NCBI GenBank assembly: GCA_903901335.1
Contig: CAIUQR010000083.1
Span: 16,866-80,865, forward strand
Length of the DNA: 64,000 bases
Source of the DNA: an uncultured delta proteobacterium
GTDB lineage: Bacteria > Desulfobacterota > Desulfobulbia > Desulfobulbales > Desulfocapsaceae
Direction: 5' to 3'
Below, one piece after another: positions 8,368 to 18,093 of the stretch. Numbering within the stretch: position 1 is the first letter of the stretch; each line of letters opens with the position of its first letter. Position numbers and translations under genes: made by a program. The notes below the pieces were generated by a model, which worked only from the letters and a program-made list of their open reading frames with translations, was not told the origin of the DNA and ran no database searches.

Positions 8368-11300
8368 TCAGGTCTTGAGGCCGACGGTCATCATCGCACA
8401 GGTAAGGCCGATGATCAGGCCTTCGGCGTCACGCAGGGGTTCCACGGTCAGGTCATAGAAGTGCAGTTTCCCGTCAAGAGTGATCCGCACCTCCTGCCGG
8501 GACCCCTTGCCGCTTTCCAGAACCTGCCGCTTGATGGTTGTAAGATTGGCGGCATCTTCTGCCGATAGAAAATCGGCATCTGTCCTGCCGAGAATCGCCT
8601 GAAAGGGGAACCGGGCAGCGGAATTGCAGACCCAGGTATAGCTCAGTTCCGTATCCTGGTTAAAAACCGCCAGGGAAGCGGCCTGAAGCGCAACTCGCAT
8701 CCGCTCTTCATTGAGTTGCAGGGCGTCCTGCGTATTCTTCGCTCGCGTGATATCAACAAAGGTAATCACCGCGCCTTCAATCACATTGTCGAGGGTGCGG
8801 TAAGGCAGGATACGCATCGAGTACCACTTTCCCTCGGCTGTCTGGACATCCACTTCCTGGGGAACCAGGGTGTCCAGCACGGCCCTCGTGTCCGACACCA
8901 GGCGGTCGTAGCCCACCAGATTGGAGACGATATGGCCCACGGGTCTGCCGACATCGCTCAGGATAAGGTTGATGACCCGGGTGGCGGAAGGGGTGAAGCG
9001 CAGGATGTGCAGCCCATGATCGACAAAGACGGTGGCGATGCCGGTACCGGCCAGAAGGTTGTTCATATCGTTGTTGGCCTGCGACAGATCGGCAACTTTG
9101 GTCTGCAGTTCGGCATTGACCGTGGCCAGCTCCTCGTTAACGGATTGCAATTCCTCCTTGGAGGTCTCCAGTTCCTCGTTGGTGGATTGCAGTTCCTCGT
9201 TCACCGACTGCATCTCCTCGTTCGAGGATTTCAGCTCTTCGTTGGAGGTCTCCAACTCCTCGTTGGCCGTCTGCAGGTATTCCTCCTTGGCCTGCAGCTC
9301 CTTTTTAAGTGTGGCGATGCGGGCATCAGTGTCACTCTCGGGGCCGGAGGCAGGCAGGGCGGTCGCCTGCCCATTGAGAATTTCGGCACGGCTCTGTACA
9401 GCCGACGCCTGCTCCAGGATAACCAGATACAAAAGCGTCTCAGCTGTCGCGGCCGGGTGTGCCCATTCGGCAAGCTCAGGACGGACAGCAACCGGGCGGA
9501 TGGTCAGGTTGACCGTCGTGAAGTCGCCGTTCGTTTTAACCCGCAGACCGAAGCGACTGACAACTTCTTTTATACCGGCGGCCTTATGCAGGGCTGTGGT
9601 CAGTTCGCGCCGCAGTCCTTCGCGGGCCATCTTCAGGATGTTGTTGATGCCGGCCTCGCCGGGGGCCGGTTCCAGATACATCCCGGTGCGGCCGTGCAGA
9701 TAGAGGATATTGCCCTGACTGTTGACGAGCACAGCGGCAGGGACGGTCTGCTGCAGGAGCGCCTGCTCGGTAAGCTCGCGCAGTTGAAACGTAGCTGCAC
9801 CGGCCGTCTTTTCGGCAACTCGCGGAAACGCCGCTCCCCTCATCGGCGGAAGAAACCGGCCGAGTGCCGCGCGCTGGGTGCTGTGAAAGTCTTCCTTGCG
9901 TTGATACAATTTCGCTTTGCGATCAACGGCCGTAAAAAGATCGTCAAAATCCCCGATGGTCTCCGAGGTGCCCAGGAAGAGAAAACCGCCGGGGTTCAGC
10001 GCGTAGTGGAACAGGGGGATGATTTTTTTCTGCAGGTCTCCGCCCATATAGATGAGCAGATTGCGGCAGCTGATCAGATCGAGCTTGGAGAAGGGCGGAT
10101 CTTTAATCACGTTCTGCTCGGAAAAGACCAGCAGGTCGCGGATGCCTTTGTGGATGCGGTAGGCGCTGCCGTTGGACTCGGCCGTAAAAAAGCGCGCCAG
10201 CCGCTCAGGCGTAATGTCGGCGGCGATGCTGGCCGGATAGAGGCCGGCCCGGGCCATCGCAATTGCCTGTTGGTCAATGTCGGTGGCGAAGACCTGCACC
10301 GTGTAGTTCTGTCTCAACGCCTCCAGGTGCTCCTGCAGCAGGATGGCGAGGGAATAGGCCTCCTCGCCGGTGGAACATCCGGGCGACCAGACCCGGACTG
10401 TGGCGCTTGCCGACTTGCCGATAAAGAGCTTGGGGATGACCTGTTCCGTAAGTGCCTTAAACACCTCCGGATCGCGGAAGAAATTGGTGACGCCGATCAA
10501 GAGGTCCCGGAAAAGCGCCTCCACCTCCGCCGGAGTCTGCTGCAGATACTTGACGTACCCGTCTATCGTGGTGACCTGATGGACGGCCATGCGCCGTTCG
10601 ATGCGCCGGTTGATGGTACTCGGTTTATACTGGGAAAAGTCGTGACCGGTCTGGGAACGCAGCAGGATATGAATCTTCTTCAGCGCATTCTCGGACTTGG
10701 GCTCCCTGGCGATAGCGGGCCGGGGGGGCCTGCCGAAGGCATGCGCTACATAGGCGGTGAGCTGGGCGGGCATCTCGGCCGGGGGGAGCTCGTAGTCCAC
10801 CAGGCCGGTAGCGATGGCGCTGCGCGGCATACCATCGTACTCGGTGGATTCGGGGTTCTGGGCCATAACCATGCCGCCCTCACCCTTGATGGCCCGCACG
10901 CCCTGAGTGCCGTCGCTGCCGGTCCCGGAAAGGACGATACAGATGGCCCGCTCGCGCTGATCCTGGGCGAGCGAGCGAAAGAAGAAGTCAATCGGCAGAC
11001 GCTGGCCGCGCGGCAGGACCGGCTCCAGCAATTGCAGCGTGCCGTTCAGAAAGGCCATATCCCGGCCCGGCGGAATGATGTAGGTGCAGTTGGGTTGAAC
11101 CACCATGCCGTCCTCAACCTCGAAGACCTGCATGCGGGTATAACGCCGGATCAGGTCGGTGAGAATGCTCTTATGGTCCGGGGCCAGGTGCTGCACCAGC
11201 ACAAAGGCCATGCCGGGATCGGTGACCGCCGACATGCCGGAAAAAAAGGCCTCGAAGGCCGCCAGTCCTCCGGCCGACGCACCGATGCCGACGATGGGAA

Positions 11301-11430
11301 AACCGGCCACCGGACCCTTGGCCGTATCTTCCGGGTCAGGGACACCTCCTACAGACTTCTGTGTCTTGATCACCTTTTCCCTGCTCGTTGCTTCCGTTGC
11401 CTTTGTTTGTTCTTTTTTTCTTGCCGTCAT
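8368..11430 (-). CDS. CheB-CheR-PAS fusion protein
   Basis: A fusion of about 1020 residues. It has a CheB methylesterase domain ([16 protein letters not shown] with the catalytic Ser, VQHLAPDH with His, [10 protein letters not shown] with Asp) without the usual N-terminal receiver. Next is a CheR methyltransferase with the SAM loop [17 protein letters not shown], then a long coiled coil built of repeated NEEL[QEK]S heptads (about residues 640-740). Two PAS/PAC regions follow and the protein ends there with no kinase. Related fusions with kinase ends are widespread. No chemoreceptor, CheA or CheW gene lies nearby, so its target may not be chemotaxis. ATG with GGAGG 6 bases upstream is used; a TTG six codons earlier is less likely. 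Confidence 0.93.
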   Translation of the reverse strand: MTARKKEQTKATEATSREKVIKTQKSVGGVPDPEDTAKGPVAGFPIVGIGASAGGLAAFEAFFSGMSAVTDPGMAFVLVQHLAPDHKSILTDLIRRYTRMQVFEVEDGMVVQPNCTYIIPPGRDMAFLNGTLQLLEPVLPRGQRLPIDFFFRSLAQDQRERAICIVLSGTGSDGTQGVRAIKGEGGMVMAQNPESTEYDGMPRSAIATGLVDYELPPAEMPAQLTAYVAHAFGRPPRPAIAREPKSENALKKIHILLRSQTGHDFSQYKPSTINRRIERRMAVHQVTTIDGYVKYLQQTPAEVEALFRDLLIGVTNFFRDPEVFKALTEQVIPKLFIGKSASATVRVWSPGCSTGEEAYSLAILLQEHLEALRQNYTVQVFATDIDQQAIAMARAGLYPASIAADITPERLARFFTAESNGSAYRIHKGIRDLLVFSEQNVIKDPPFSKLDLISCRNLLIYMGGDLQKKIIPLFHYALNPGGFLFLGTSETIGDFDDLFTAVDRKAKLYQRKEDFHSTQRAALGRFLPPMRGAAFPRVAEKTAGAATFQLRELTEQALLQQTVPAAVLVNSQGNILYLHGRTGMYLEPAPGEAGINNILKMAREGLRRELTTALHKAAGIKEVVSRFGLRVKTNGDFTTVNLTIRPVAVRPELAEWAHPAATAETLLYLVILEQASAVQSRAEILNGQATALPASGPESDTDARIATLKKELQAKEEYLQTANEELETSNEELKSSNEEMQSVNEELQSTNEELETSKEELQSVNEELATVNAELQTKVADLSQANNDMNNLLAGTGIATVFVDHGLHILRFTPSATRVINLILSDVGRPVGHIVSNLVGYDRLVSDTRAVLDTLVPQEVDVQTAEGKWYSMRILPYRTLDNVIEGAVITFVDITRAKNTQDALQLNEERMRVALQAASLAVFNQDTELSYTWVCNSAARFPFQAILGRTDADFLSAEDAANLTTIKRQVLESGKGSRQEVRITLDGKLHFYDLTVEPLRDAEGLIIGLTCAMMTVGLKT

Positions 11431-11548
11431 AGAGGCCTCCGCTACCAATGATCAATTGCAAACCGATCGCCTCTTCCGATCTCTCCCCGGTCTTGCCTGC
11501 TCACCGAGATCTGGAACATTGCCGGGACGGGAGTGAAACGATTTTTTT

Positions 11549-12655
11549 TCAGGTGTTTGAGGGATACACTTTTTTCATAATTTCTTCATAAATATCCGGG
11601 TATAATTTCTTGGCGCATGCAGGACACATGCCATGGGAGAATTTGGCCTCGGAACGGTTTTGAATGTAAAATTCCATCTGTTCCCAATCGCCTTTAGAAT
11701 TGCGGATCTTTTTGCAGGAAGCACAGGTGGGAAGCAATCCGCTCAAGGTCTTGATCTGGGCCAGCGCATCTTGAAGTTCGAGAATCACCGTATCCCTTTC
11801 CTTCCCGTATCGCTTCCGCTCTGCCACCTCGCTTGACAGGACGGCAGTCCTTTCGGCGACTTGATTTTCCAGATCTTCGTTTATTCTTTTCAGCTCATCC
11901 TTGACCCGAAGAAATGTTCTGAAAATATAAAAGAAAATCAAGGAATAGGCCAAAAAGCGTTGTATATGCCAGAACCACCAGTCCTCAGTCCATATCAGGG
12001 AGACACGAAACTCGTAGGATGATAAACCCAACAAGGAAAACACCCAGGTAAACAGATAGGACTCTATTGTGCCGGAACGCAGAAATTCGAGCAGATAATA
12101 GACTGCGGCGGCAAGTAAGAGAGCCGCCGTGATGTAATTGATCCCTATCGCAAAAGGAGTAAATTCCCCGTTCAGCAGCATCGCCGGAAAGGATTCACGT
12201 GAATAGAGCACCGCCAATCCAGTCAGAGCGGAGATGCAGGCAACCACCCAGGGAACTGTTTTTATCTTTGCGATTGTACCGGAACCCGGCAGCCACACCA
12301 GGGCAAACCAGACACTGCCGAAGATATTCCTGAGACTGTGCAGCAGATGAAAACCCTGGCCGGAGATCGAAACGGCAACGAAGGTATCTAAAATGCCCAT
12401 CATCAAAAACCCCATGGACAACAGAAAATATTCCCCTTTTTCTCTCTGCCCGTCCTGATGGAAATTCAGGAACAGCAGCGAGATGGAAATTGCTGCCAGG
12501 GCTCCGAACGCTTCAATCGAGGAATGGAGCTGTTCATTGACCAGCGGGAGACCGTGGAAAAAAAAATCAGGGAGAATGGAGACCAGGAACGACCCGGAAA
12601 AGAGTACGAGGAGGAGGAACAGGCAGAACGGCCGGCGGTGTTGGGTAATGAACAT
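11549..12655 (-). CDS. Membrane sensor (MASE-like) with coiled coil and four-Cys module
   Basis: A 368-residue protein. The first about 245 residues contain roughly seven or eight hydrophobic helices (e.g. LFLLLVLFSGSFLVSI, ITAALLLAAAVYYLL) and resemble the MASE3-type integral sensor domains. A coiled coil (LKRINEDLENQVAERTAVLS) connects to the C-terminal module CASCKKIRNS ... FSHGMCPACAKKLYPDIY. There is no kinase, GGDEF or EAL domain: in place of a known output it has the same four-Cys module as the proteins at 2594 and 7356. The GGAG site fits the ATG start at 12655; a GTG three codons earlier is the alternative. Confidence 0.82.
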   Translation of the reverse strand: MFITQHRRPFCLFLLLVLFSGSFLVSILPDFFFHGLPLVNEQLHSSIEAFGALAAISISLLFLNFHQDGQREKGEYFLLSMGFLMMGILDTFVAVSISGQGFHLLHSLRNIFGSVWFALVWLPGSGTIAKIKTVPWVVACISALTGLAVLYSRESFPAMLLNGEFTPFAIGINYITAALLLAAAVYYLLEFLRSGTIESYLFTWVFSLLGLSSYEFRVSLIWTEDWWFWHIQRFLAYSLIFFYIFRTFLRVKDELKRINEDLENQVAERTAVLSSEVAERKRYGKERDTVILELQDALAQIKTLSGLLPTCASCKKIRNSKGDWEQMEFYIQNRSEAKFSHGMCPACAKKLYPDIYEEIMKKVYPSNT

Positions 12656-12739
12656 TTCCCGCACTCCAAGGAGAGGTTATCTCGAAAAACGCAGCTTAAC
12701 TCTCGAAGAATAACCGATCCCCCCCCCCCGACACTACAA

Positions 12740-13483
12740 CTATTTGAAAAATTTCAGAAGCGCATGCAGGGTTGTCAGCGGATGGGGCGGACAGCCGGGG
12801 ATATAGAGATCCACCGGCAGGATACTGTTCAGGTCGCCTATTATCTCACTGCTCCCGTAGAACGGCCCTCCGGAAATCGAGCAACAGCCACTGGCGATCA
12901 CCACCTTCGGTGACGGCACGGCCTCGTAGGTTGTCAACAGGGCCGTCTTCATATTCATTGAGACCGGTCCGGTGACATGGATGCCGTCGGCATGCCTCGG
13001 CGAGGCGACAAAATCGATGCCGAACCGGGAAAGGTCAAAAAAAGGCGTATTCAGAACATTGGTATCGGCCTCGCAGGCATTGCAACCGGCGGCCGATACC
13101 TGACGCAGCTGCAGAGACCTCCCGAAGAGCTTTTTAAAATGGGCCTTGGCGTGAGCGGCAAGGTCCGGAAGCTGACCGTCCGTGATCAGATCCTGCCGAT
13201 TGGCGGCACCCAGTTCAAAATTCTGGCTGAAACGGACAAAGGTGCCATTCTCCACTGTCTCGCATTGACCGCAGAAGGTGCAGCGACCCAGATCGATCAG
13301 CAGCCGTTCCGGATCTATCGCCTCCTGCGGGCATATCTGAGCGCATTGCACGGCCACGATCTTCGGGCAGTCTTTATTGACGATGGGCAACCCCCGATAT
13401 CGTGAATAAAGGGTAATGGGCTCCTTGGGATAGGAAGAGGTTTTGCATCCCTGCTCAAATCTATTCTTGATTACCTTCAACAT
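12740..13483 (-). CDS. Ehr complex small subunit fused to a ferredoxin domain (HyfI/NuoB-like)
   Basis: A 247-residue protein. The C-terminal half is NuoB/HyfI-like and keeps the proximal [4Fe-4S] ligands GCNACEAD, GCC and PGCPPHP. The N-terminal half resembles the HycF/HyfH ferredoxin subunit (YPKEP ... RGLP) with two Cys motifs, CPKIVAVQCAQICP and CTFCGQC. The first motif lacks one of the usual Cys and the second lacks its fourth. CTFCGQC plus the CP of the first motif can still make one complete cluster. It would pass electrons from a soluble donor to the large subunit. It is the last gene of the six-gene operon. Confidence 0.88.
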   Translation of the reverse strand: MLKVIKNRFEQGCKTSSYPKEPITLYSRYRGLPIVNKDCPKIVAVQCAQICPQEAIDPERLLIDLGRCTFCGQCETVENGTFVRFSQNFELGAANRQDLITDGQLPDLAAHAKAHFKKLFGRSLQLRQVSAAGCNACEADTNVLNTPFFDLSRFGIDFVASPRHADGIHVTGPVSMNMKTALLTTYEAVPSPKVVIASGCCSISGGPFYGSSEIIGDLNSILPVDLYIPGCPPHPLTTLHALLKFFK

Positions 13484-13544
13484 GACTTACAACCTTCCAG
13501 GTAGAGCGTGAGGACCTGCCGAGGCAGTCAGCACGATGTATTCG

Positions 13545-15056
13545 TTACAGATCATAGCCGCAGTACGACAGATTAAAGCTCTTGTTACAGAGGGGAAAAT
13601 CCGATATCTCCTGATTCCGAAGCGACATCGCCAGGCCCATCCAGTTATGAAACGACGGGTCTTTGATCTTATACCGTTGAATCCGCCCGGTCTGATCCGT
13701 CAGAACACAGTGGGAAACCTCACCGCGCCACCCTTCGTTGACGGTCACCACCAATGCGTCCGGGGCAAGCTCGTGCCGCCGCATCTGTACTGCCTGGCGT
13801 GTCTGTTCATATTGGCTGAGCATCATCTCAATCAGAGCAAGAGAGTGGAGGATCTCTTCCCGCCGGACCTCGGCCCGGCTGTTGACATCGCCGTTGGTAA
13901 CGGCGTTGGTATTGCCGGGCAAAACCGCATAGCGTTCGGTCGGAAAGGCAATCCGGGCGTCATAGGCCAGCCCGCAGGCACGGCCGGCATAACCGACGAG
14001 CCCCAGGTCCTTTGCCGCCGCCAGGGACACCGTGCCGGTGTGTTCGAACCGGGCCTGGACGGTATGGGCCGAGAAGAGCAGATCGCAGACATTTCTGATC
14101 TCCGGCGTGACTTCAGAGAGTTTCTGCGCGATCAGCAGGCGTTGTTCATCAGCCATCACCTGGGTTATCCCGCCGGGACGTAAGAGCCCCTTGCCGAAAC
14201 GGTTGCCGGACAGGACCTGGAGAAGGTTCAGGAACTCGCCGCGTATCCGGCCGAAATAGGCAGCGGGTGGATTAAAGGCGACATCCCCGCTCAGAGCCCC
14301 CAGATCACCGATATGGTTGGCGATCCGTTCAAGCTCCAGGGCGATCACCCGGACGATACTGGCACCCCTGTCGACCTGCAGACCGGCCAGGGCCTCGATG
14401 GCCTGGCAGCAGCAGAGGTTATGGCCGATGCTGGTATCACCGGCAATGCCCTCGCAGATAACCGGCAGACGTTTCTGCGGCACCTCGGTCAGCATTTTTT
14501 CAATGCCGCGGTGCTGATATCCCAGTTGGATCTCCAGATGCAGGACCTCTTCACCGGCGCACTGGAACCGGAAATGGCCGGGCTCGATGATACCGGCGTG
14601 TACCGGCCCCACCGCCACCTCATGGATCGACTCCCCTTGCACCTGGAAGTACTCGTAGTTACCGGGGATATCGATTGCATAATCATTGCCGAAGATATCG
14701 GGCAGTCCCGGATAATTGGCATGATAACGGACAGGTTTCAGCCAGGGGTGTCCGTTCGGCCTGATGCCGTACTGTTCGGCAATCTCCCGCTCGAACAGTT
14801 GAAATTTTTTGCTGCCTGCCCTGGTCAGCGACGGGAAGGACTCCCCGACCTCGGTGCCGATCAGAAAGAGATCGTCATTTCTGAGGACGGCAAGGAGTCT
14901 GTTGCTTGCACCTTCCCTGTAGGCAAAAAACTGGACAACGGAGCCATCCTCACCGACAAAATCCGTCAGGGACTGCAGAAATTCGTCCAGGTCGATCATG
15001 GGGATGGCGGCACGATCAACACGCTCGCCGTTGACAATCTTCAGGAGGTTAGCCAT
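13545..15056 (-). CDS. Ehr complex large subunit (HyfG/NuoCD-like) lacking [NiFe] ligands
   Basis: A 503-residue fusion of a NuoC-like N-terminus (QLFEREIAEQYGIRP) and a NuoD/HyfG-like body (LEIQLGYQHRGIEKML). In true [NiFe] hydrogenases this region has CGxC after the conserved helix; here the equivalent is EGIAGDTSIGH, with Ala and Thr in the Cys positions. The C-terminal DPCxxC is replaced by SFNLSYCGYDL. The catalytic NiFe site therefore cannot form. This matches the energy-converting hydrogenase-related (Ehr) family, whose substrate is unknown. GGAGG before MANLL decides the start, overlapping the upstream gene by 8 bases. Confidence 0.9.
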   Translation of the reverse strand: MANLLKIVNGERVDRAAIPMIDLDEFLQSLTDFVGEDGSVVQFFAYREGASNRLLAVLRNDDLFLIGTEVGESFPSLTRAGSKKFQLFEREIAEQYGIRPNGHPWLKPVRYHANYPGLPDIFGNDYAIDIPGNYEYFQVQGESIHEVAVGPVHAGIIEPGHFRFQCAGEEVLHLEIQLGYQHRGIEKMLTEVPQKRLPVICEGIAGDTSIGHNLCCCQAIEALAGLQVDRGASIVRVIALELERIANHIGDLGALSGDVAFNPPAAYFGRIRGEFLNLLQVLSGNRFGKGLLRPGGITQVMADEQRLLIAQKLSEVTPEIRNVCDLLFSAHTVQARFEHTGTVSLAAAKDLGLVGYAGRACGLAYDARIAFPTERYAVLPGNTNAVTNGDVNSRAEVRREEILHSLALIEMMLSQYEQTRQAVQMRRHELAPDALVVTVNEGWRGEVSHCVLTDQTGRIQRYKIKDPSFHNWMGLAMSLRNQEISDFPLCNKSFNLSYCGYDL

Positions 15057-16476
15057 GGATTCCACCTCCGATTATCTGGATGGTATGAAGGATTTTCTGA
15101 TAGATACCGTCCGGAATCCAGATACAGAGTCCGATGGAGGTGAGAAGCAGGACAAAGGAGGGCATGATCCGGAAAAATTTCTCTTTTATCAGCACCTCCT
15201 GCGAGGTCTCACCAAAGGATATATCCATCACGATCCGGGCTGCACCGGCAAAGACCAGAATCAGACCAAAGATCAAGACTCCGACACTTACATAACGGCC
15301 GGCCTGGAAGGCGCCGATAATGATCAGGATCTCGCTGATGAAGATCCCGAAAGGCGGAAATCCGGAGATCCCGGCGAATCCGGCAAAAAACGAGACGAAG
15401 GTCTTCGGAAAGAGCTTCACCATATTACCGACCTTGGGGACGAGTTTGGTCCCGAACCCAAGCAGGATGTTGCCGGATGACAGGAACAAGGATGACTTCA
15501 ACAGCGAATGGTGGATCAGATGCAAGATGGCGCCGTAACCGGCAATCCCGCCCACACCGACACCGAAGGCGATAACCCCCATGTTTTCAATACTGGAATA
15601 GGCCAGCATCCTCTTATAATCGGGCTGGTTCAGAATAAAGATACCGGCGACCAGGACGGAGAAAAGGCCAAAGCCTATCAGAACGTTGCTGGAGAAGGCC
15701 CCGAGGCCTGCCACATTCATCAGGGCATGAACCTTATAGATCCCGAGGAAGGCGCAGTTCAGAAGCGCCCCGGAAAGAAGGGCCGAGACCGCGCTCGGGG
15801 CCTGGCTATGAGCATCCGGCAGCCAGGTATGCATCGGAGCCAGGCCCATTTTCGTCCCGAAGCCGATGATGACAAAGACAAATCCGGCCTTCAGCCAGAG
15901 GGGATCGAGCTGTTTTGCCACCTGGTTCAGCGAGGAGAACGAAAGCGGCACGTCGACGTTGCCGATATCCATGGAGAGCGTAATAAAGAAACACCCGAGC
16001 AGGGCCAGGGCGATACCAACCGAACAGATCATAACATATTTCCAGGTGGCCTCCAGGGCCTCCTTCGACCGCTTGATGAAGATCAACGGTGCACTGACCA
16101 GGGTGGTGGCCTCGATCGAAATCCACAGCACAATGGGATGATCCGAGAGAGCGACCATGCTCATGGTGCCTAAGAAGAGCAGCATGCAACAGATAAAGAC
16201 CGGCTCATTCTTCAGGCCCGTCTCACTGACATAGGCAACTGCATAGATAGAGATAAGTGCAAAGATAAAGGAGGTAACCAGAAGGACAAGCATCCCCTCC
16301 GGAGTGACCTTGAAAAAATTGATGAAAGCCGGGGTAAGTTTTCCGAGCCATCCCAGAACGGTCAGCTGCAGGTGCAGAAAGGCCGTGATGATCAGGAGCC
16401 CTCTTCCCAGGGTCGTCGGCAGAAACAGCGCCATAAGCCCTCCGAGGACGGGCAGAATGAATACATACTCTATCAT
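15049..16476 (-). CDS. Ehr complex antiporter-like subunit (HyfF/NuoN-like)
   Basis: A 475-residue integral membrane protein with about 14 helices of the Mrp/NuoL-M-N antiporter family. The ion-channel residues expected in the family are visible: a membrane Glu in LWISIEATTL and Lys in GFGTKMGLAP followed by MHTWLPDAHSQAPS. It should translocate H+ or Na+ when driven by electron transfer through the peripheral arm. It starts 4 bases after HyfE-like stop and its end overlaps the large-subunit start, so all are translated together. Confidence 0.92.
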   Translation of the reverse strand: MIEYVFILPVLGGLMALFLPTTLGRGLLIITAFLHLQLTVLGWLGKLTPAFINFFKVTPEGMLVLLVTSFIFALISIYAVAYVSETGLKNEPVFICCMLLFLGTMSMVALSDHPIVLWISIEATTLVSAPLIFIKRSKEALEATWKYVMICSVGIALALLGCFFITLSMDIGNVDVPLSFSSLNQVAKQLDPLWLKAGFVFVIIGFGTKMGLAPMHTWLPDAHSQAPSAVSALLSGALLNCAFLGIYKVHALMNVAGLGAFSSNVLIGFGLFSVLVAGIFILNQPDYKRMLAYSSIENMGVIAFGVGVGGIAGYGAILHLIHHSLLKSSLFLSSGNILLGFGTKLVPKVGNMVKLFPKTFVSFFAGFAGISGFPPFGIFISEILIIIGAFQAGRYVSVGVLIFGLILVFAGAARIVMDISFGETSQEVLIKEKFFRIMPSFVLLLTSIGLCIWIPDGIYQKILHTIQIIGGGIHG

Positions 16477-16480
16477 ATCT

Positions 16481-17134
16481 TTAATCCTTTAAGCTTCCGA
16501 GAAAGGTCGTATCGACATCATCAAAGGCATCCTTGATGTTATGCAGGATAATGCCCATGATCATCACCCCGACCAGCAAGTCGAGAAGGACACCGAATTC
16601 AACCACATAGAGTGTATGGGACTGTTTGGTCAGGGCCGTACCGGTCAGATAGATGCCGTTTTCGAGCATCAGATAGCCGATGACCTGGGTGATCGCCTTT
16701 CGCCTGCTCATCATCAGGAAGAGGCCGGCGGCCAGGGTGGTTATCGCCGTGATCAACAGCAGCTCGCGTCCGGCCGCCAGAGTAAGGTGCAACTTCTGTG
16801 TTACGATGGTCGACACAAAAATCACAACTAATCCGGCCAGAAGAGAGGCGTGATAGCCGATAATGGGTTCAACCTCGCGCTTGATCGCAATCCTCTGCAC
16901 GGCCATATACAGCAACCAGGGAATCAGCACTCCCTTGATCAGGATCATGATCTGAAAGAAGATGATTCCGCCGTGATGAACTTCAGCCTTGTATTCAAGC
17001 AGGAGCGGAACCAGAGAGACCATGATACCCTGCAGGGCCATGATTTCCACGAGCGCCTTCAAGCGGTTCGACCCGAGAGAAAGCAGCACCGACAGCAGGA
17101 TTATCACCAGAACCGCATCAGTTATGTGTGTCAT
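16481..17134 (-). CDS. Ehr complex membrane subunit (HyfE-like)
   Basis: A 217-residue membrane protein with about six to seven helices, of the HyfE family that combines a NuoK-like fold with extra helices (e.g. GIMVSLVPLLLEY, GYLMLENGIYLTGTAL with a membrane Glu, GVMIMGIILHNIKDAF). NuoK-like Glu residues are thought to be part of the ion path. The start codon overlaps the preceding stop as TGATG, a sign of tight translational coupling to the HyfD-like gene. Confidence 0.88.
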   Translation of the reverse strand: MTHITDAVLVIILLSVLLSLGSNRLKALVEIMALQGIMVSLVPLLLEYKAEVHHGGIIFFQIMILIKGVLIPWLLYMAVQRIAIKREVEPIIGYHASLLAGLVVIFVSTIVTQKLHLTLAAGRELLLITAITTLAAGLFLMMSRRKAITQVIGYLMLENGIYLTGTALTKQSHTLYVVEFGVLLDLLVGVMIMGIILHNIKDAFDDVDTTFLGSLKD

Positions 17135-18051
17135 CAGACCAACCCCATGGTAGTAAGAATAGCGGCAAACGTGACCAGCGCAAATGAAGTCAGGATATAT
17201 TTGGGGACCAGATTCATTTTGAAACGCGCTGTAATGGATTCCGTTACACCGATCGCCACATAGATCATTGCAAGCGTGCCGACAAAGACCGCACCGCCGG
17301 CCGCACCGCCGGCAAATTTTGCCGGGATCAGCAGGTGGGAGATGAAGGCGGCGTAAAAGAAGAGTTTGTAAAATGCTCCCAGCTCGATCAAGGCCAGATC
17401 CGGACCGCTATGGTCTAGGATCATTACTTCATGGATCATCGTCAGCTCCAGATGGGTGGCCGGATCGTCGACTGGCACCCTGGAGTTCTCAGTAAGAAGG
17501 ATCATAAACATCGAAACAACGACAAACAGCAGCAGCGATCCGTTCGGACTCATCAGGGTGATCGGATTCTGACTTTGGAAATAATCGGTAAAACTCAGCG
17601 ATCCGTTCATCCTGTAAAAAAGGATGAGGACCATAAAGACCGTGGCCTCGGCCAGTGTCGAGAAAAATGCCTCCCGGGCGGCGCCCATCCCTTCAAACGG
17701 CGAGGCCGTGTCCAGGGCAGCCAGGATCGTGAAAAACCGGCCTATTCCCATGATATAGAAAAGCACGATCACGTCGCCATGAAAAAAGAAAACCGGTTTG
17801 ACCCCGGCCAAAGGAAAAAACAGCAGAGCCATCAGAGCCGTTGCAAACGATACGGTAGGCCCCATCTTGAACACGAAACTTGTACTGGTGCTGTAGACCG
17901 AACCTTTTCGCAACAGCTTGGCCAGCGTGTAATATTTAATCAAAAGCGGCGGGCCTTTTTTTCCGGCAAAAAAGGCCTTGACCTTCAAAATAATGCCTGG
18001 GAAAAGTGGTGCCGCAAGGGTAGCCAGGAGGAAGGAGAGCATTGATTCCAT
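17134..18051 (-). CDS. Ehr complex membrane anchor subunit (HyfC/HycD, NuoH-like)
   Basis: A 305-residue NuoH/HycD-type protein with about eight helices. It has the acidic loops typical of the quinone-site subunit: EGMGAAREAFFSTLAEATVF and DDPATHLELTMIHEVMILD. This subunit links the hydrophilic arm to the ion-pumping subunits. In hydrogenase-related complexes the loops couple electron transfer to ion movement even though quinone is not the acceptor. It lies between the HyfB-like and HyfE-like genes in the usual order. Confidence 0.92.
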   Translation of the reverse strand: MESMLSFLLATLAAPLFPGIILKVKAFFAGKKGPPLLIKYYTLAKLLRKGSVYSTSTSFVFKMGPTVSFATALMALLFFPLAGVKPVFFFHGDVIVLFYIMGIGRFFTILAALDTASPFEGMGAAREAFFSTLAEATVFMVLILFYRMNGSLSFTDYFQSQNPITLMSPNGSLLLFVVVSMFMILLTENSRVPVDDPATHLELTMIHEVMILDHSGPDLALIELGAFYKLFFYAAFISHLLIPAKFAGGAAGGAVFVGTLAMIYVAIGVTESITARFKMNLVPKYILTSFALVTFAAILTTMGLV

Positions 18052-18093
18052 ACACTGATCTCTTTGAAAAAAGAATTCCCTGTAGAACTGCCG

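Noticed and set aside
9110-9290. Tandem DNA repeat of about 21 bases
   Set aside because: It encodes the NEEL-type heptads of the coiled coil in the CheB-CheR-PAS protein; a coding repeat, not a satellite or CRISPR.
8716-11451. A 911-residue plus-strand frame opposite the CheB-CheR-PAS gene
   Set aside because: It mirrors the GC-rich codons of the real gene, has no domain and no ribosome site; an antisense artefact.
12458-12913. A 151-residue plus-strand frame over the start of the membrane sensor gene
   Set aside because: Antisense to a clear gene, low-complexity Glu/Arg-rich translation, crosses a C-run.
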